64,000 nucleotides of DNA from Speluncibacter jeojiensis. GTDB lineage: Bacteria; Actinomycetota; Actinomycetes; Mycobacteriales; Mycobacteriaceae. Where the stretch lies: NCBI RefSeq assembly GCF_029589495.1, contig NZ_JAAIVF010000001.1, forward strand, positions 434,001 through 498,000, read 5' to 3'. Position 1 is the stretch's first letter, and the number at the start of each line of letters is the position of its first letter. The notes under the pieces were generated by a model that was not told the DNA's origin, made no database searches, and saw nothing but the letters and a program-made list of their open reading frames with translations. Below, piece by piece: positions 47,735 to 57,114 of this stretch. The position numbers were made by a program, and so were the translations under genes.

Positions 47735-49816
47735 GTGACTGTGACCAGTGATGCCGCCCCGGCCACTCCCCCGTCGGCCGCGCCAACAGAGCCTGCCTCG
47801 GCCCCGCCGCGCCGCCTGGGCCTGTCGCGGCGTGGGTGGGAACGAGCCGGCCTGGTCCTGCTCCTCGCCGGCACCGCCGTCACCTACCTGTGGAACATCA
47901 CCGTCAACGGCATGGGCAACCAGTTCTACGCCGCCGCCGCCCAAGCCGGCTCCACCAACTGGGAAGCCCTCCTGTTCGGCTCCCTCGACACCGGCAACTT
48001 CATCACCGTCGACAAACCACCCCTGTCCCAATGGGTCATGGGCCTCTCCGGCCAGATCTTCGGCTTCTCCTCCGCCAGCATGCTCATCCCCCAAGCACTC
48101 ATGGCCGTCGCCGCCGTCGCCCTCCTCTACGGCGCCATCACCCGCATCGCCGGACGCGGCGCCGGACTGCTCGCCGGCACCGCCCTCGCCCTGACCCCCG
48201 TCGCCGCCCTGATGTTCCGGTTCAACAACCCCGACGCCGTCATGGTCCTGGCCATGACCGCCGCCGTCTACGCCACCCTCCGCGCCCTACCCAAAGCCTC
48301 CGCGAAATGGATCGCCCTCGCCGGCGTCGCCCTCGGCCTCGCCTTCCTCGCCAAAATGCTCGAAGGCCTCATGGTCCTGCCCGCCCTCGGCCTCGCCTAC
48401 CTCATCGTCGCCCCCACCACACTCGGCAAACGCCTCCTACACCTCCTCGGCGCCGCCGCCGCCCTCACCGCCGCCTCCGGCTGGTACATCCTGATCACCC
48501 TGATCTGGCCCGCCGACACCCGCCCCTACCTCGCCGGATCCACCGACAACAACTTCATGAACCTCGTCCTCGGCTACAACGGACTGGCGCGAATCCTCGG
48601 CCGGAATCACGGCGGCGGACACGCTATGCCGCACTTCAAGCCCCCGGCCGACCTGAAGCTGCCCGACGGGCTGACGCTGCCGCACCACGGCGGTCACGGC
48701 GGCTTCGGCGCGGGATCGGTCGGACTGACCCGACTGTTCGGTGGCGAACTCGGCTTCGAGATCTCCTGGCTGCTGCCGGTCGCGCTGCTGGCGTTCGTGC
48801 TGGTGCTGGTCTCGCGGGGCCGTCGCCCGCGCACCGATCTGGTCCGCGGCGCCGCGCTGGTGTTCGGCCTGTGGCTGATCGTCGACGGGATCGTCTTCAG
48901 CTACATGAACGGCATGTTCCACGCGTACTACACGCTGGCCATCGCACCGGCCATCGCCGGGCTCGTCGGTCTGGGTGTGCACGAGATGTGGTCGATCCGG
49001 GACCGCCGGCTGGGCAGGTTCGGCCTGGCCGCGCTGGTGCTGGCCGGTGGAGTCTGGGGATTCGTGCTGCTGCAGCGCAATTCGAGCTGGTTGCCGTGGC
49101 TCCGGTGGGTGCTGCTGGCGGTGACGGTGATCGCCGCGGTCGGTCTGGCCTTGGGTTCCATCGCCGCCGTCCGGCGGTTCTCGGCCGTGTTCCTGGCGCT
49201 CGGTGTGGTCGGGATCCTCGGCGGCAGCGCCGCCTACACCTTCGCCACCGTGCCGGTGTCCCACACCGGCGGCAGCCCGACCGTCGGGCCGGCCCGCAAG
49301 GACGGCGACCAGTTCGCCGCGTTCGCGAAGTTCTTCGGCGGTTCGGAGAGCAACCCGAGACTCGACGCGATGCTCGCGGCCACCCACACGAAGTGGTCCG
49401 CGGCGATCGACCGGTCCTCGCCGGCGGCGGCGCTGGAGCTGTCCAGCAACACCGCGGTGATGGCGATCGGCGGGTTCATGGACGACCCGACCCCGACGCT
49501 GGGACAGTTCATCGACTACGTGAAGAACCACCAGGTGACCTACTATGTCGTCGAGAACCGGGGTCTGCCGACCGCAGGGAAGCCCGCGGACGACGCCGCC
49601 GGCCACCCGGCCCAGGCCACCCCGGCCCATCGCCCGACCGGCCACGGCAAGCCTGCCGACGCCCAGGCCGCACCCGCGCACCAGGGCCCCGCCGCCGGCG
49701 GCTGGATGAGCGGGTTCGGCGGGCACACCGACATCACGAACTGGGTTGCCGCGCACTTCAAGCCGGTCACCGTCGGGTCCGCCACCGTCTACGACATGTC
49801 GCACTACGAGGGCTGA
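47735..49816 (+). CDS. GT39/ArnT-like membrane glycosyltransferase
   Basis: The 693-residue polytopic protein has the PMT_2/ArnT fold. The N-terminus contains NFITVDKPPLSQWVMGLSGQIFG (about 85-107), where the Asp-Lys-Pro-Pro pattern marks the catalytic loop of polyprenyl-phosphate-dependent transferases. At least ten hydrophobic segments follow up to about 515, and then a soluble Pro/Gly/His-rich C-terminal region. The enzyme likely transfers a sugar from a lipid-phosphate donor to an outer-face acceptor. The start is one of the GTGs at 47735 or 47741. Codons from about 47,880 to 48,580 use CTC, GTC, GCC, AAA and CAA, then switch to CTG, GTG, GCG and AAG, so the gene looks mosaic. Confidence 0.85.
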   Translation: MTVTSDAAPATPPSAAPTEPASAPPRRLGLSRRGWERAGLVLLLAGTAVTYLWNITVNGMGNQFYAAAAQAGSTNWEALLFGSLDTGNFITVDKPPLSQWVMGLSGQIFGFSSASMLIPQALMAVAAVALLYGAITRIAGRGAGLLAGTALALTPVAALMFRFNNPDAVMVLAMTAAVYATLRALPKASAKWIALAGVALGLAFLAKMLEGLMVLPALGLAYLIVAPTTLGKRLLHLLGAAAALTAASGWYILITLIWPADTRPYLAGSTDNNFMNLVLGYNGLARILGRNHGGGHAMPHFKPPADLKLPDGLTLPHHGGHGGFGAGSVGLTRLFGGELGFEISWLLPVALLAFVLVLVSRGRRPRTDLVRGAALVFGLWLIVDGIVFSYMNGMFHAYYTLAIAPAIAGLVGLGVHEMWSIRDRRLGRFGLAALVLAGGVWGFVLLQRNSSWLPWLRWVLLAVTVIAAVGLALGSIAAVRRFSAVFLALGVVGILGGSAAYTFATVPVSHTGGSPTVGPARKDGDQFAAFAKFFGGSESNPRLDAMLAATHTKWSAAIDRSSPAAALELSSNTAVMAIGGFMDDPTPTLGQFIDYVKNHQVTYYVVENRGLPTAGKPADDAAGHPAQATPAHRPTGHGKPADAQAAPAHQGPAAGGWMSGFGGHTDITNWVAAHFKPVTVGSATVYDMSHYEG

Positions 49817-49820
49817 TCCG

Positions 49821-51371
49821 ATGACCACGACACCGCCCCCGCCCACTCCTGCACCCGTCCATGGGCCCGGCGCACCCGGCGCGGCGCAGGCGGCCTTTCA
49901 CCCCGGCGGGTACCACACCGGCGTCTCGCTGCTCGGCGGCTGGCTGCCACTGACGATCGAGATCGTCACCGTCGTCGCGTTGATCGCGGTCGTCGGTTGG
50001 CGCACCGGCCGATGGCGCGTGGTCTGGGTTCCGGTCAGCGTGGTGATCGGCGTGCTCGGCGCCCTCCTCGCCCGCTGGTACATGGATTCGCAGGGGCTGG
50101 CCTCGGATCCCGCGCCCGCCGCACTGTGGGTGTGGACCGGCGTGGCCGCCGCCGCCGTCGCGGTAGCCGCGCTCGGCTGGCGCGGTACCCGGTGGTGGCG
50201 GCGCGGGTTGTCGGTGCTGGCGATCCCGCTCAGCCTGGCCAGCGTGCTGCTCGTGCTCAACCAGTGGGTCGGCTACTACCCCACCGTGCAGGCGGCCTGG
50301 GGCGCGGTCACCGCCGGTCCACTGCCCGATCAGGTCGACGCCTCCGCGCTGCCCGGACTGCGCGGGACCACCATGTCGACCGGCAAGGTCGTGTCGGTCG
50401 ACATCCCGGACACGGCAAGCGGGTTCAATCACCGCACCGAGTACGTCTATTTGCCGCCGGCCTGGTTCGCGGGCAAGACCCCGCCGAAGCTGCCGGTGAT
50501 CATGATGATCGCCGGCGAGTTCAACACCCCCGCGGACTGGATGCGCAGCGGCAACGTGATCCCGGTGATCGACGGGTATGCGCAGTCCCACGGCGGCCAG
50601 GCCCCGATCCTGGTGTTCGTCGACGCCGGCGGCAGCTTCAACAACGACACCGAATGCGTCGACGGGCCGCGCGGAAACTCCGCGGGGCACCTCACCGAAG
50701 ATGTGCGGCCGTATGTCATCTCGCACTTCGGCGCGTCGTCCGCGGCGGCGAACTGGGGCATCGTCGGGTGGTCGATGGGCGGCACCTGCGCCGTGGACCT
50801 GACCGTGATGCACCCCGACCTGTTCAGCAGCTTCGAGGACATCGCCGGCGATCTCGGTCCGACCGCGGGTACCAAGGCGCAGACGATCGACCGGCTCTAC
50901 GGAGGAAACCCCGCGCAGTGGGCGAAGTTCGACCCGACCACCGTGATGCAGGCACACGGCAGGTACACCGGGGTGTCGGGCTGGTTCGAGGACACCGGCA
51001 CACCCAACCGCCCCGGAATGTGGAAGGGCGCCAAGGGCAAGAACTTCAGCGGATTCCACCGCCCGACGCAACAGAACTCGGCCCCGAACGGGTTCGGCGG
51101 CCAGGACAACACCCGGGACACCGACGAGTCGGGCGCCGCCGAAAAGCTCTGTGCGGCGGCGACGAAGGACGCGATCAGCTGCTCGGTGCACACCGCCCCG
51201 GGCGGGCACACCTGGCAGTTCGCCTCGGCGGCGTTCCCCGCCGCCCTGCCGTGGATGGCCGCTCAGCTGCACACGCCCGGGACGGCACCCGTCGCGTCGA
51301 CGCCCGCCGCGGCGGCGACCACCGCCGCGGTGACCGCGCCGAAGCCCGCGCCTGCTCCGGAACCCCGCTGA
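49821..51371 (+). CDS. Membrane-anchored alpha/beta-hydrolase (esterase D/mycolyltransferase-like)
   Basis: The 516-residue protein has four transmembrane helices in its first 150 residues (about 43-60, 66-86, 102-120, 130-148). A PF00756-type esterase domain follows. Nucleophile Ser318 sits in GIVGWSMGG, the acid is probably in the FDPTTVM region, and the His in PGGHTWQF near 463. The catalytic domain faces outward and resembles the antigen 85/esterase D superfamily, so it may act on mycolates or other envelope esters. The tail is Ala/Thr/Pro-rich. It begins 4 bases after the glycosyltransferase stop and likely works with it on the cell envelope. Confidence 0.82.
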   Translation: MTTTPPPPTPAPVHGPGAPGAAQAAFHPGGYHTGVSLLGGWLPLTIEIVTVVALIAVVGWRTGRWRVVWVPVSVVIGVLGALLARWYMDSQGLASDPAPAALWVWTGVAAAAVAVAALGWRGTRWWRRGLSVLAIPLSLASVLLVLNQWVGYYPTVQAAWGAVTAGPLPDQVDASALPGLRGTTMSTGKVVSVDIPDTASGFNHRTEYVYLPPAWFAGKTPPKLPVIMMIAGEFNTPADWMRSGNVIPVIDGYAQSHGGQAPILVFVDAGGSFNNDTECVDGPRGNSAGHLTEDVRPYVISHFGASSAAANWGIVGWSMGGTCAVDLTVMHPDLFSSFEDIAGDLGPTAGTKAQTIDRLYGGNPAQWAKFDPTTVMQAHGRYTGVSGWFEDTGTPNRPGMWKGAKGKNFSGFHRPTQQNSAPNGFGGQDNTRDTDESGAAEKLCAAATKDAISCSVHTAPGGHTWQFASAAFPAALPWMAAQLHTPGTAPVASTPAAAATTAAVTAPKPAPAPEPR

Positions 51372-51380
51372 TTCCGCGGC

Positions 51381-52355
51381 TCAGTCGAGCCCAGCCAGGA
51401 AGTCCAGCATGAAGCGGTTGACCTCGTCTGCCGCCTCCATCTGAACGAAGTGCCCGGCACCGGGGACCACGTGGGTGGAACGCAGTCCTGGCACCATCGC
51501 GGTCATCGTCTCGAACGGCTTGTCGCCCATCATCTCCAGCACCGGATCCTGGGAGCCGGCGATGAACACGGTCGGGACGGTGATCGGCAGGTCGTGCAGG
51601 TGCTCGTCCTGTTCCCAGACGAGGTCGTCGGCCCGGTACCAGTTGAGCCCGCCGGTGAACCCGGTCCGGGTGAACTCCTCGACGTAGTAACCGAATTCGT
51701 TCTCGTCCAGCCAGGGCCACGGCAGCGCGGGCGGATCCGGGAGCACGTCGAGATAGCCGTTGCCCTCCGAGGGGAAGTCCCAGCAGTCGAGGTAGCGGTT
51801 GGCCCCGCTGAGCGCGTGGAAGATCTTCGCCAGGAACTCCTTCGGGTTCGCACCGAGCTCCCGATCCGCCGGACCGTACTCCTGGAAGTAGTGCAGGTGC
51901 ACGAAATGCTGTGCTGCGAGGTGCCGGAAGCCGATCGTCGGACGGATCGGCGCGCGCGGCGTCCGCGGCACGCTCAGCTGCATCAACCCCCGGACCCGTC
52001 CGGGCGCCCAGTTCGGCAGATCCCACACGAGTTGCGCACCGAAGTCGTGGCCGGCGAACACCGCCTGCTCGAGGCCGAGCGCGTCGAGCAGGCCGACCAT
52101 GTCGTCGACGGTGTGCCGGCGGTCGTACCCGCTCGGGTCCGACGGAGCATCGGTGCGGCCGTAGCCGCGCATGTCGGGGGCGATCACCCGATAGCCGGCC
52201 GCCGACAACGCCCGCAGCTGGTGACGCCAGCTGTACCAGAGACCCGGGAACCCGTGGCAGAGCACCACCGGATCACCGCTCCCCTGCTCGGCGATGTGCA
52301 TGTCGATCTCGCCGACCCGCACGGTCCGGTGGGTCAGTGGCATGTGGTCCGTCAT
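51381..52355 (-). CDS. Epoxide hydrolase-type alpha/beta hydrolase
   Basis: The 324-residue enzyme has the HGFP oxyanion motif (34-37), the Asp104 nucleophile in AGHDFGAQ, tyrosines in the cap region and the catalytic His in GAGHFVQMEAADEV (about 303). Asp at the elbow and the MRGYGRTDAP segment indicate the EphA/soluble epoxide hydrolase group, which converts epoxides to diols. It lies on the minus strand just beyond the esterase gene, 9 bases between stops. The DHA2 transporter gene lies 130 bases upstream, at the start of the catabolic-looking region; whether it belongs to that region is unclear. Confidence 0.85.
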   Translation of the reverse strand: MTDHMPLTHRTVRVGEIDMHIAEQGSGDPVVLCHGFPGLWYSWRHQLRALSAAGYRVIAPDMRGYGRTDAPSDPSGYDRRHTVDDMVGLLDALGLEQAVFAGHDFGAQLVWDLPNWAPGRVRGLMQLSVPRTPRAPIRPTIGFRHLAAQHFVHLHYFQEYGPADRELGANPKEFLAKIFHALSGANRYLDCWDFPSEGNGYLDVLPDPPALPWPWLDENEFGYYVEEFTRTGFTGGLNWYRADDLVWEQDEHLHDLPITVPTVFIAGSQDPVLEMMGDKPFETMTAMVPGLRSTHVVPGAGHFVQMEAADEVNRFMLDFLAGLD

Positions 52356-52485
52356 CGCGTCTCCTCGGTCGCGGCGGTCGGCTGCGTCGCCGCAACGCTT
52401 CTCAGCCGATCTAACGTCTGCTACCTGCTCTGTCTGCGCAAGTTACCAGCCGGCGACGGGCCGATCGACCGGATCGAGCCGATCG

Positions 52486-53940
52486 CTACGGGTCGACCGC
52501 ACCCGGTTCCGCGCGGGCGGCCTTGCGCGGAATGCACAGCGCCACACCGGCCGCGAGCACGCTCACCAGCGCTGCCGTCCAGTACACGGCTTCGAAGGCG
52601 CCGAGCGACGGCAACTGCGCCACCGGGCCGTGCCCGATCGTCATGGTGGTGAGCACAGCGGCGACGAACGCACTCGACGTGGAGGTGCCGACGGACCGCA
52701 GCAACGAGTTCAGGCCGTTGGCAGCGGCGGTCTCGGTGACCGGCACCGAGCGCATGATGAGCATCGGCATGGAGGCGTAGGTGATCGCGGTCCCGATGCT
52801 CACCAACGCGGCACCGGCGATGATCCACCCGACCGAACCGGTGAGGAGCACCCGTGCGACGTAGGCGCCCGCCATCACCAACGCGCCGGTGATCAGGGTG
52901 ACCCGCGGTCCGAACCGCGTGGTGATCGCCGCCGACAGGGGCGAGAAGAGCACCATCGCCAGTCCCGAGGGGACCATCGCGACGCCGGCCGCGAACACCG
53001 TCATCCCGAAGCCGTGCCCGGCGATCAGCGGCATCTGCAACTGCTGCGTGGTCAGCAGCATGTTCGCGTACATCGCGAATCCGACGAACGCCGATGCGAT
53101 GTTGGTCAGCAGCACCGGTCGACGCGCGGAGGTCCGCAGATCCACCAGCGGGCAGTCGACCCGGAGCTCGTACGGTATCCACACCGCGAAGAGCAGCGCA
53201 CTCGCCAGGAACAGCAGCAGCGTCGGGCCGCTGGTCCAGCCCCAGGCGCCGCCCTTGGTGATTCCCGTCAGCAGCACGCTCAGCGCACCGGACAGCAGCA
53301 GCGCGCCGAAATAGTCGAACCGGCTGGGCGTGCGGACGGGCGATTCGGGGACGATCAGCACCACCGCCGCGAACATGACGATGCCGACGGCGGCGGGCAC
53401 CCAGAAGGCGCTCTGCCAGCCAAAGTGCATGTCGAGGAAGCCCGACAGCGGCAGCCCCAACGCGCTGCCGATGCCGAGCGTGGCGCTCATCAGCGCCGTC
53501 GCCGCCGCCACCTTCGCCCTCGGCAGTTCGTCACGCAGGATGGAGATGCCGACGGGAACCAGCGCCACGGACAGGCCCTGCAGGCCGCGCCCGATCAGCG
53601 CCGCGGTGAAGTTGCCGCCGAGCACCGCGACCAGCGAACCCACGATCATCGTCGTGAGGGAGATCAGCAGCATCCGGCGCTTGCCGAACATGTCCGCCAG
53701 CCGCGAGATGATGGGCGTGCCGACCGCCCCGGTCAGCAGGGTGATGGTGATCAGCCAGGAACCGTCGTCCTGACTGACCCCGAAGATCGCCGGGAACTCC
53801 GGGATCAGCGGAACCACCATCGTCTGCAGCAGCGAAACGACGGTACCGGTCAGGCACAGGACCGCCGTGATCACGGCGGTCCTGCTGCGCCTTCCGGCGG
53901 TGAGCAATTCCGAATCCGGCTGCTCGGAAACTGTCTTCAA
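52486..53940 (-). CDS. DHA2-type MFS drug/solute transporter
   Basis: The 484-residue protein has about 14 hydrophobic helices with the MFS motif A (RLADMFGKRRMLLISL near 80) and the motif C region of antiporters (GIGSALGLPLSGFLD near 155). This is the DHA2 (14-spanner) drug:H+ antiporter class. It is preceded on the same strand by the substrate-binding lipoprotein gene (48 bases) and the split transketolase genes, so it probably closes a four-gene operon. Its cargo may be related to that pathway; resistance to toxic intermediates is another possibility. Confidence 0.88.
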   Translation of the reverse strand: MKTVSEQPDSELLTAGRRSRTAVITAVLCLTGTVVSLLQTMVVPLIPEFPAIFGVSQDDGSWLITITLLTGAVGTPIISRLADMFGKRRMLLISLTTMIVGSLVAVLGGNFTAALIGRGLQGLSVALVPVGISILRDELPRAKVAAATALMSATLGIGSALGLPLSGFLDMHFGWQSAFWVPAAVGIVMFAAVVLIVPESPVRTPSRFDYFGALLLSGALSVLLTGITKGGAWGWTSGPTLLLFLASALLFAVWIPYELRVDCPLVDLRTSARRPVLLTNIASAFVGFAMYANMLLTTQQLQMPLIAGHGFGMTVFAAGVAMVPSGLAMVLFSPLSAAITTRFGPRVTLITGALVMAGAYVARVLLTGSVGWIIAGAALVSIGTAITYASMPMLIMRSVPVTETAAANGLNSLLRSVGTSTSSAFVAAVLTTMTIGHGPVAQLPSLGAFEAVYWTAALVSVLAAGVALCIPRKAARAEPGAVDP

Positions 53941-53988
53941 GACTCACGATCCTCCGGCGCTACTGCGCCCTTCGATGTTGCACCACGG

Positions 53989-55218
53989 TCAATGCTGCAC
54001 CGTGCCCGCGGCGGGGTTGCCGAACTGCCCGTTCACCAGCGCCGTGGGGGCGACGAACTCGAACACGTCCGTTCCGAGAGTCGGCGCGTGGTCGGTGGCG
54101 CTGTAGCGGTACCGGGGAAGATAGGCGGTCGTCACGTTCGCGAGTGTCTCACCGGACTCGAGCGCGGTCGCCAGCTTCTTCGGATCCGTGGTGGTGCCGG
54201 CCTGTTTCGCGGCCGCGGCCACCAACTGGAAGGCATCGAAGTTCGGCGCCTGGATCAGCGAGGTGGGGATGTGGCCGAGCGAGGCCATGGTGTCGACCAT
54301 CTTGTTGACCGCCGCATCGTGCGCGTCGTAGACGGTGCTCCGATACACCTGGGTGACCAGGTTCGCCACCTGCGGGGTGCCGAGCACACCGGTGGGCGGC
54401 GCGGTGGCGATCAGGTTGGTGCCCGACACCGCCGGGTCGCCGATCAGCGGGACGTTCCAGTCCAGGCGTTGCAGGTTCTGCAGGATGTAGCCGAGCGGCG
54501 CGCCGTAGGCGTCGACCACCAGCGCCTTCGCCCCGGAGTTCTTCAACGCCTGCAGCTGCGCGGTCATGTCCAGCGCGGTGGTGTCGTAGGACTCGTTGCC
54601 GGACACCGTGATCCCGGCCTGCTCGAGCGACTTCTCGGCCGCGGCGCCGAAATTCACGCCGAAGCTCGTGTTGCCGTGCAGGACACCGGTCTGCGTGTAT
54701 CCCTTGCCCTTCGCGTAGTCGGCGATCGAGTCCGCCTCCTCCGCGGTGGTGGGCACGATGTCGAAGTTCAGCGGGAACTTCTTCGGGTTCGACGAGTCGG
54801 AGGTGGGGCTGATGTTGAACGAGAGGATCTTGGCCTGTCCCAGCACCGGCAGCACCGCCGTCGTGATCGCCGACGGCCCGGAGTCCAGGTAGAGGTCCGG
54901 CTTGTGGTTCGACGAGATCGCCTCGCGCAGTTTGGTCACCGCGGTCGTGGGGTCGCCGCCGTCGTCGACGACGGTCAGCTCCACCTTGCGCCCGCCGATG
55001 CCGTCGGATTCGTTGATCAGCTGTGCGCCGGCCTTCGCCGCGAGGACGGAGGTCTGCGCGTTTGCCGCGAGCGTGCCCTGACCGCCGAGCCCGGCGGTGA
55101 TCAGCACCCGGTACGGGCCGGACGCATCGTCTGTCGCGTTCGAGGTGCCCGCGCATGCCGAGAGGACGACGGCAGAGGTCGCGCACGCGGCGACGAGACC
55201 GAACCAGCTCTTGTTCAT
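53989..55218 (-). CDS. Branched-chain-amino-acid-type ABC transporter substrate-binding lipoprotein
   Basis: The 409-residue protein has a lipoprotein signal (MNKSWFGLVAACATSAVVLSAC, lipobox LSAC with Cys22) and a two-lobed periplasmic-binding fold of the LivK/HAAT type (AGAQLINESDGIGGRKVELTVVDDGGDPTTAVTKLR, then DFAK-like ADYAKGKGYTQTGVLHGN). Such proteins bind amino acids, aromatic acids or other small hydrophobics. No ABC permease or ATPase genes follow, so it is an orphan or uses distant partners. The ATG at 55218 has AGGAGAT upstream. It lies 34 bases after the transketolase C-half. Confidence 0.88.
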   Translation of the reverse strand: MNKSWFGLVAACATSAVVLSACAGTSNATDDASGPYRVLITAGLGGQGTLAANAQTSVLAAKAGAQLINESDGIGGRKVELTVVDDGGDPTTAVTKLREAISSNHKPDLYLDSGPSAITTAVLPVLGQAKILSFNISPTSDSSNPKKFPLNFDIVPTTAEEADSIADYAKGKGYTQTGVLHGNTSFGVNFGAAAEKSLEQAGITVSGNESYDTTALDMTAQLQALKNSGAKALVVDAYGAPLGYILQNLQRLDWNVPLIGDPAVSGTNLIATAPPTGVLGTPQVANLVTQVYRSTVYDAHDAAVNKMVDTMASLGHIPTSLIQAPNFDAFQLVAAAAKQAGTTTDPKKLATALESGETLANVTTAYLPRYRYSATDHAPTLGTDVFEFVAPTALVNGQFGNPAAGTVQH

Positions 55219-55252
55219 GTGATCTCCTGACAGTGAGGTTCCCGGATCCAGC

Positions 55253-56230
55253 TCAACGCGACAGCAGGGACAGCGCCTCGCGGGCGACGCCCTCGGGGGT
55301 GATGCCGTAGTGGGACAACAGATCTGCGGGGACGCCGACCTCGAGGTCCTCGTCGGGAAGCGCGACCGACGCGAATGGGATCGCGACGCGATGACGCCCG
55401 AGGACCTCGGCGACCGCCGAGCCCAGGCCACCGACGACGTTGTGCTCTTCCACGGTCAGGATCGCGCCCGTGGCGCGGGCCGCCGCCAGGATCGCGTCGT
55501 CGTCGAGCGGCTTGAGGTACGCGGCGTCCAGCACTGCCGCGTGGATGCCGTTGTCTTCGAGGACGCCCGCGGCCGCCACCGCGCACCCCACACCCGCCCC
55601 GGTGCCGATGATCGTCAGGTCCCGGCCGTCCCGCACCCGGCCGAACCGCCCCCGCTGCAGGATCGGGGCGGCCGGATACACCGGCCGAGTGGCCTCGCTG
55701 ACCCGCAGCAAGACCGGCCCCGGTTCGTCGTGGCTCTGCTCGAGCAGGGCCACGGTCGCCGCGTTGTCGGCCGGCGCCATCACCGTCAGGTTGGTGATCG
55801 CCCGCGCGATCGCCAGGTCCTCCACCGCGTGATGGCTCGCCCCGAAGTAGCCCATGGCGAGACCGGAGAGCCGGGTCACCAGTGTCACCGGCATCATCGT
55901 GGCGGCCAGGTCGGTGCGGATCTGCTCGGCGCACTTGATCATTCCGAACGGCGCGAACGCGAGGACGTACGGACGAAAACCCGAGGCCGCCATCCCCGCC
56001 GCCACCGAGATCGTGTTGGTCTCCGCGATGCCCAGTTCGATGTACCGGCTCGGGTGCCGCTGCTTGAGGTCGGACAGCGCCGAACCCAGGTCCGCCGAGA
56101 GCACCACCACGTCGGGGTGGCGGTCGGCGAGGTCGGCGAGCGCCCGGCCGATCATGTTGAGCGAGGAGGCCTGCCCCTCGTCGGAGAAGACGTCCTCCAT
56201 CGCGTTGGACCGGTTCGTGGTGGCGCTCAT
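55253..56230 (-). CDS. Split transketolase, C-terminal half (pyrimidine-binding and C domains)
   Basis: The 325-residue protein carries the ThDP pyrimidine-binding domain with the catalytic Glu70 in YIELGIAETN, then AFAPFGMIKCAEQIRTDL and SGLAMGYFGASHHAVEDLAIARA typical of transketolases. A C-terminal domain follows (ILTVEEHNVVGGLGSAVAEVLG). It starts with ATG overlapping the stop of the N-half gene (ATGA, 56227-56230). Split transketolases serve several pathways. The one linked to steroids is DesB of Clostridium scindens steroid-17,20-desmolase. Assignment to that activity is inference from the KshA-bearing neighbourhood. Confidence 0.85.
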   Translation of the reverse strand: MSATTNRSNAMEDVFSDEGQASSLNMIGRALADLADRHPDVVVLSADLGSALSDLKQRHPSRYIELGIAETNTISVAAGMAASGFRPYVLAFAPFGMIKCAEQIRTDLAATMMPVTLVTRLSGLAMGYFGASHHAVEDLAIARAITNLTVMAPADNAATVALLEQSHDEPGPVLLRVSEATRPVYPAAPILQRGRFGRVRDGRDLTIIGTGAGVGCAVAAAGVLEDNGIHAAVLDAAYLKPLDDDAILAAARATGAILTVEEHNVVGGLGSAVAEVLGRHRVAIPFASVALPDEDLEVGVPADLLSHYGITPEGVAREALSLLSR

Positions 56231-57114
56231 GCGGTTTCCCTCTGCATCCGGGTGGTGACCTCGGCGACGGCCGCCTCGCGTTGTTCGGGCGTCAGGCAGC
56301 CGACGTGCCAGGCGCGCGGCGCCTGCTCCATGATCGAGACGCCCCTGCCCTTCTGGGTTCGGGCGACGATGCACACCGGGCGGTCGTCGTCCGGCGCCGG
56401 CAGCCCGTCGAGGGTCTGCACCAGCGCGGCGACGTCGTGTCCGTCGAGTTCGACGACGCGCCAGCCGAATGCCGCGAACCGGTCCGCGAGCGGCTCGATG
56501 CCCATCAGCTCGGAGGTCGGGCCGCTGCCGATGTAGCCGTTGGCGTCGACGATGGCCACGAGGTTGCCGAGCCGGTAGTGACTCGCCGCCATCGCCGCCT
56601 CCCACACCTGCCCCTCGTGGATCTCGCCGTCCCCGGTGAGCACGAAGGTGCGGTGGTCCGAGCCGTGCAGCCGGGCCGCCATCGCCATGCCGACCCCGAC
56701 GGACAGGTTGTGCCCGAGCGAGCCGGAACTGAAGTCGACGCCGGCCGCCTTGCGCATGTCGGGGTGGTCGCCGAGATTGCTGCCCAGGTAGCCGAAGCGG
56801 TCCAGTTCCGCACGGTCGAAGTAGCCGAGATCGGCGAGGATCGGCCACAGACCCACCGCCGCATGCCCCTTGCCGAGCAGGAACCGGTCGCGGTCGGCCC
56901 AGTCCGGCCGCGCCGGGTCCAGCCGCATGGCGCGGTAGTACAGAACGGCGAGGATCTCGGCGCACGAGAACGTGCTGGAGTAGTGCCCCAGACCGGCCCC
57001 GTCGATCATGTCGATCACTTCGAGCCGCAGCCAGTCCGCGCGGTTCCTCAGCTCGCCGACCGAGGCCGGCCTGCCCCGTTCCAGACGAGTGGTCGCCACA
57101 CTCGATGTCGTCAT
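56227..57114 (-). CDS. Split transketolase, N-terminal half (ThDP-binding domain)
   Basis: The 295-residue protein has the pyrophosphate-binding motif GDGE at 161-164 ending at Asn192 (LTGDGEIHEGQ, VDANGYIGSG). The conserved His44 lies in GLGHYSSTFSCAEILAVLYY and His84 in LLGKGHAAVGLWP. With the adjacent C-half it should form an alpha2beta2 transketolase-like enzyme that moves or releases a two-carbon ketol unit. ATG 57114 is preceded by AAGGAGA. It opens the operon N-half, C-half, lipoprotein, DHA2 transporter. It could correspond to DesA of steroid-17,20-desmolase, but sugar or sugar-acid pathways also use split enzymes. Confidence 0.87.
   Translation of the reverse strand: MTTSSVATTRLERGRPASVGELRNRADWLRLEVIDMIDGAGLGHYSSTFSCAEILAVLYYRAMRLDPARPDWADRDRFLLGKGHAAVGLWPILADLGYFDRAELDRFGYLGSNLGDHPDMRKAAGVDFSSGSLGHNLSVGVGMAMAARLHGSDHRTFVLTGDGEIHEGQVWEAAMAASHYRLGNLVAIVDANGYIGSGPTSELMGIEPLADRFAAFGWRVVELDGHDVAALVQTLDGLPAPDDDRPVCIVARTQKGRGVSIMEQAPRAWHVGCLTPEQREAAVAEVTTRMQRETA

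Noticed and set aside
52294-55230. A 978-codon open frame on the plus strand opposite the MFS and lipoprotein genes
   Set aside because: It is low-complexity (Arg, Gln, Asp, Gly) and antisense to two well-supported genes.
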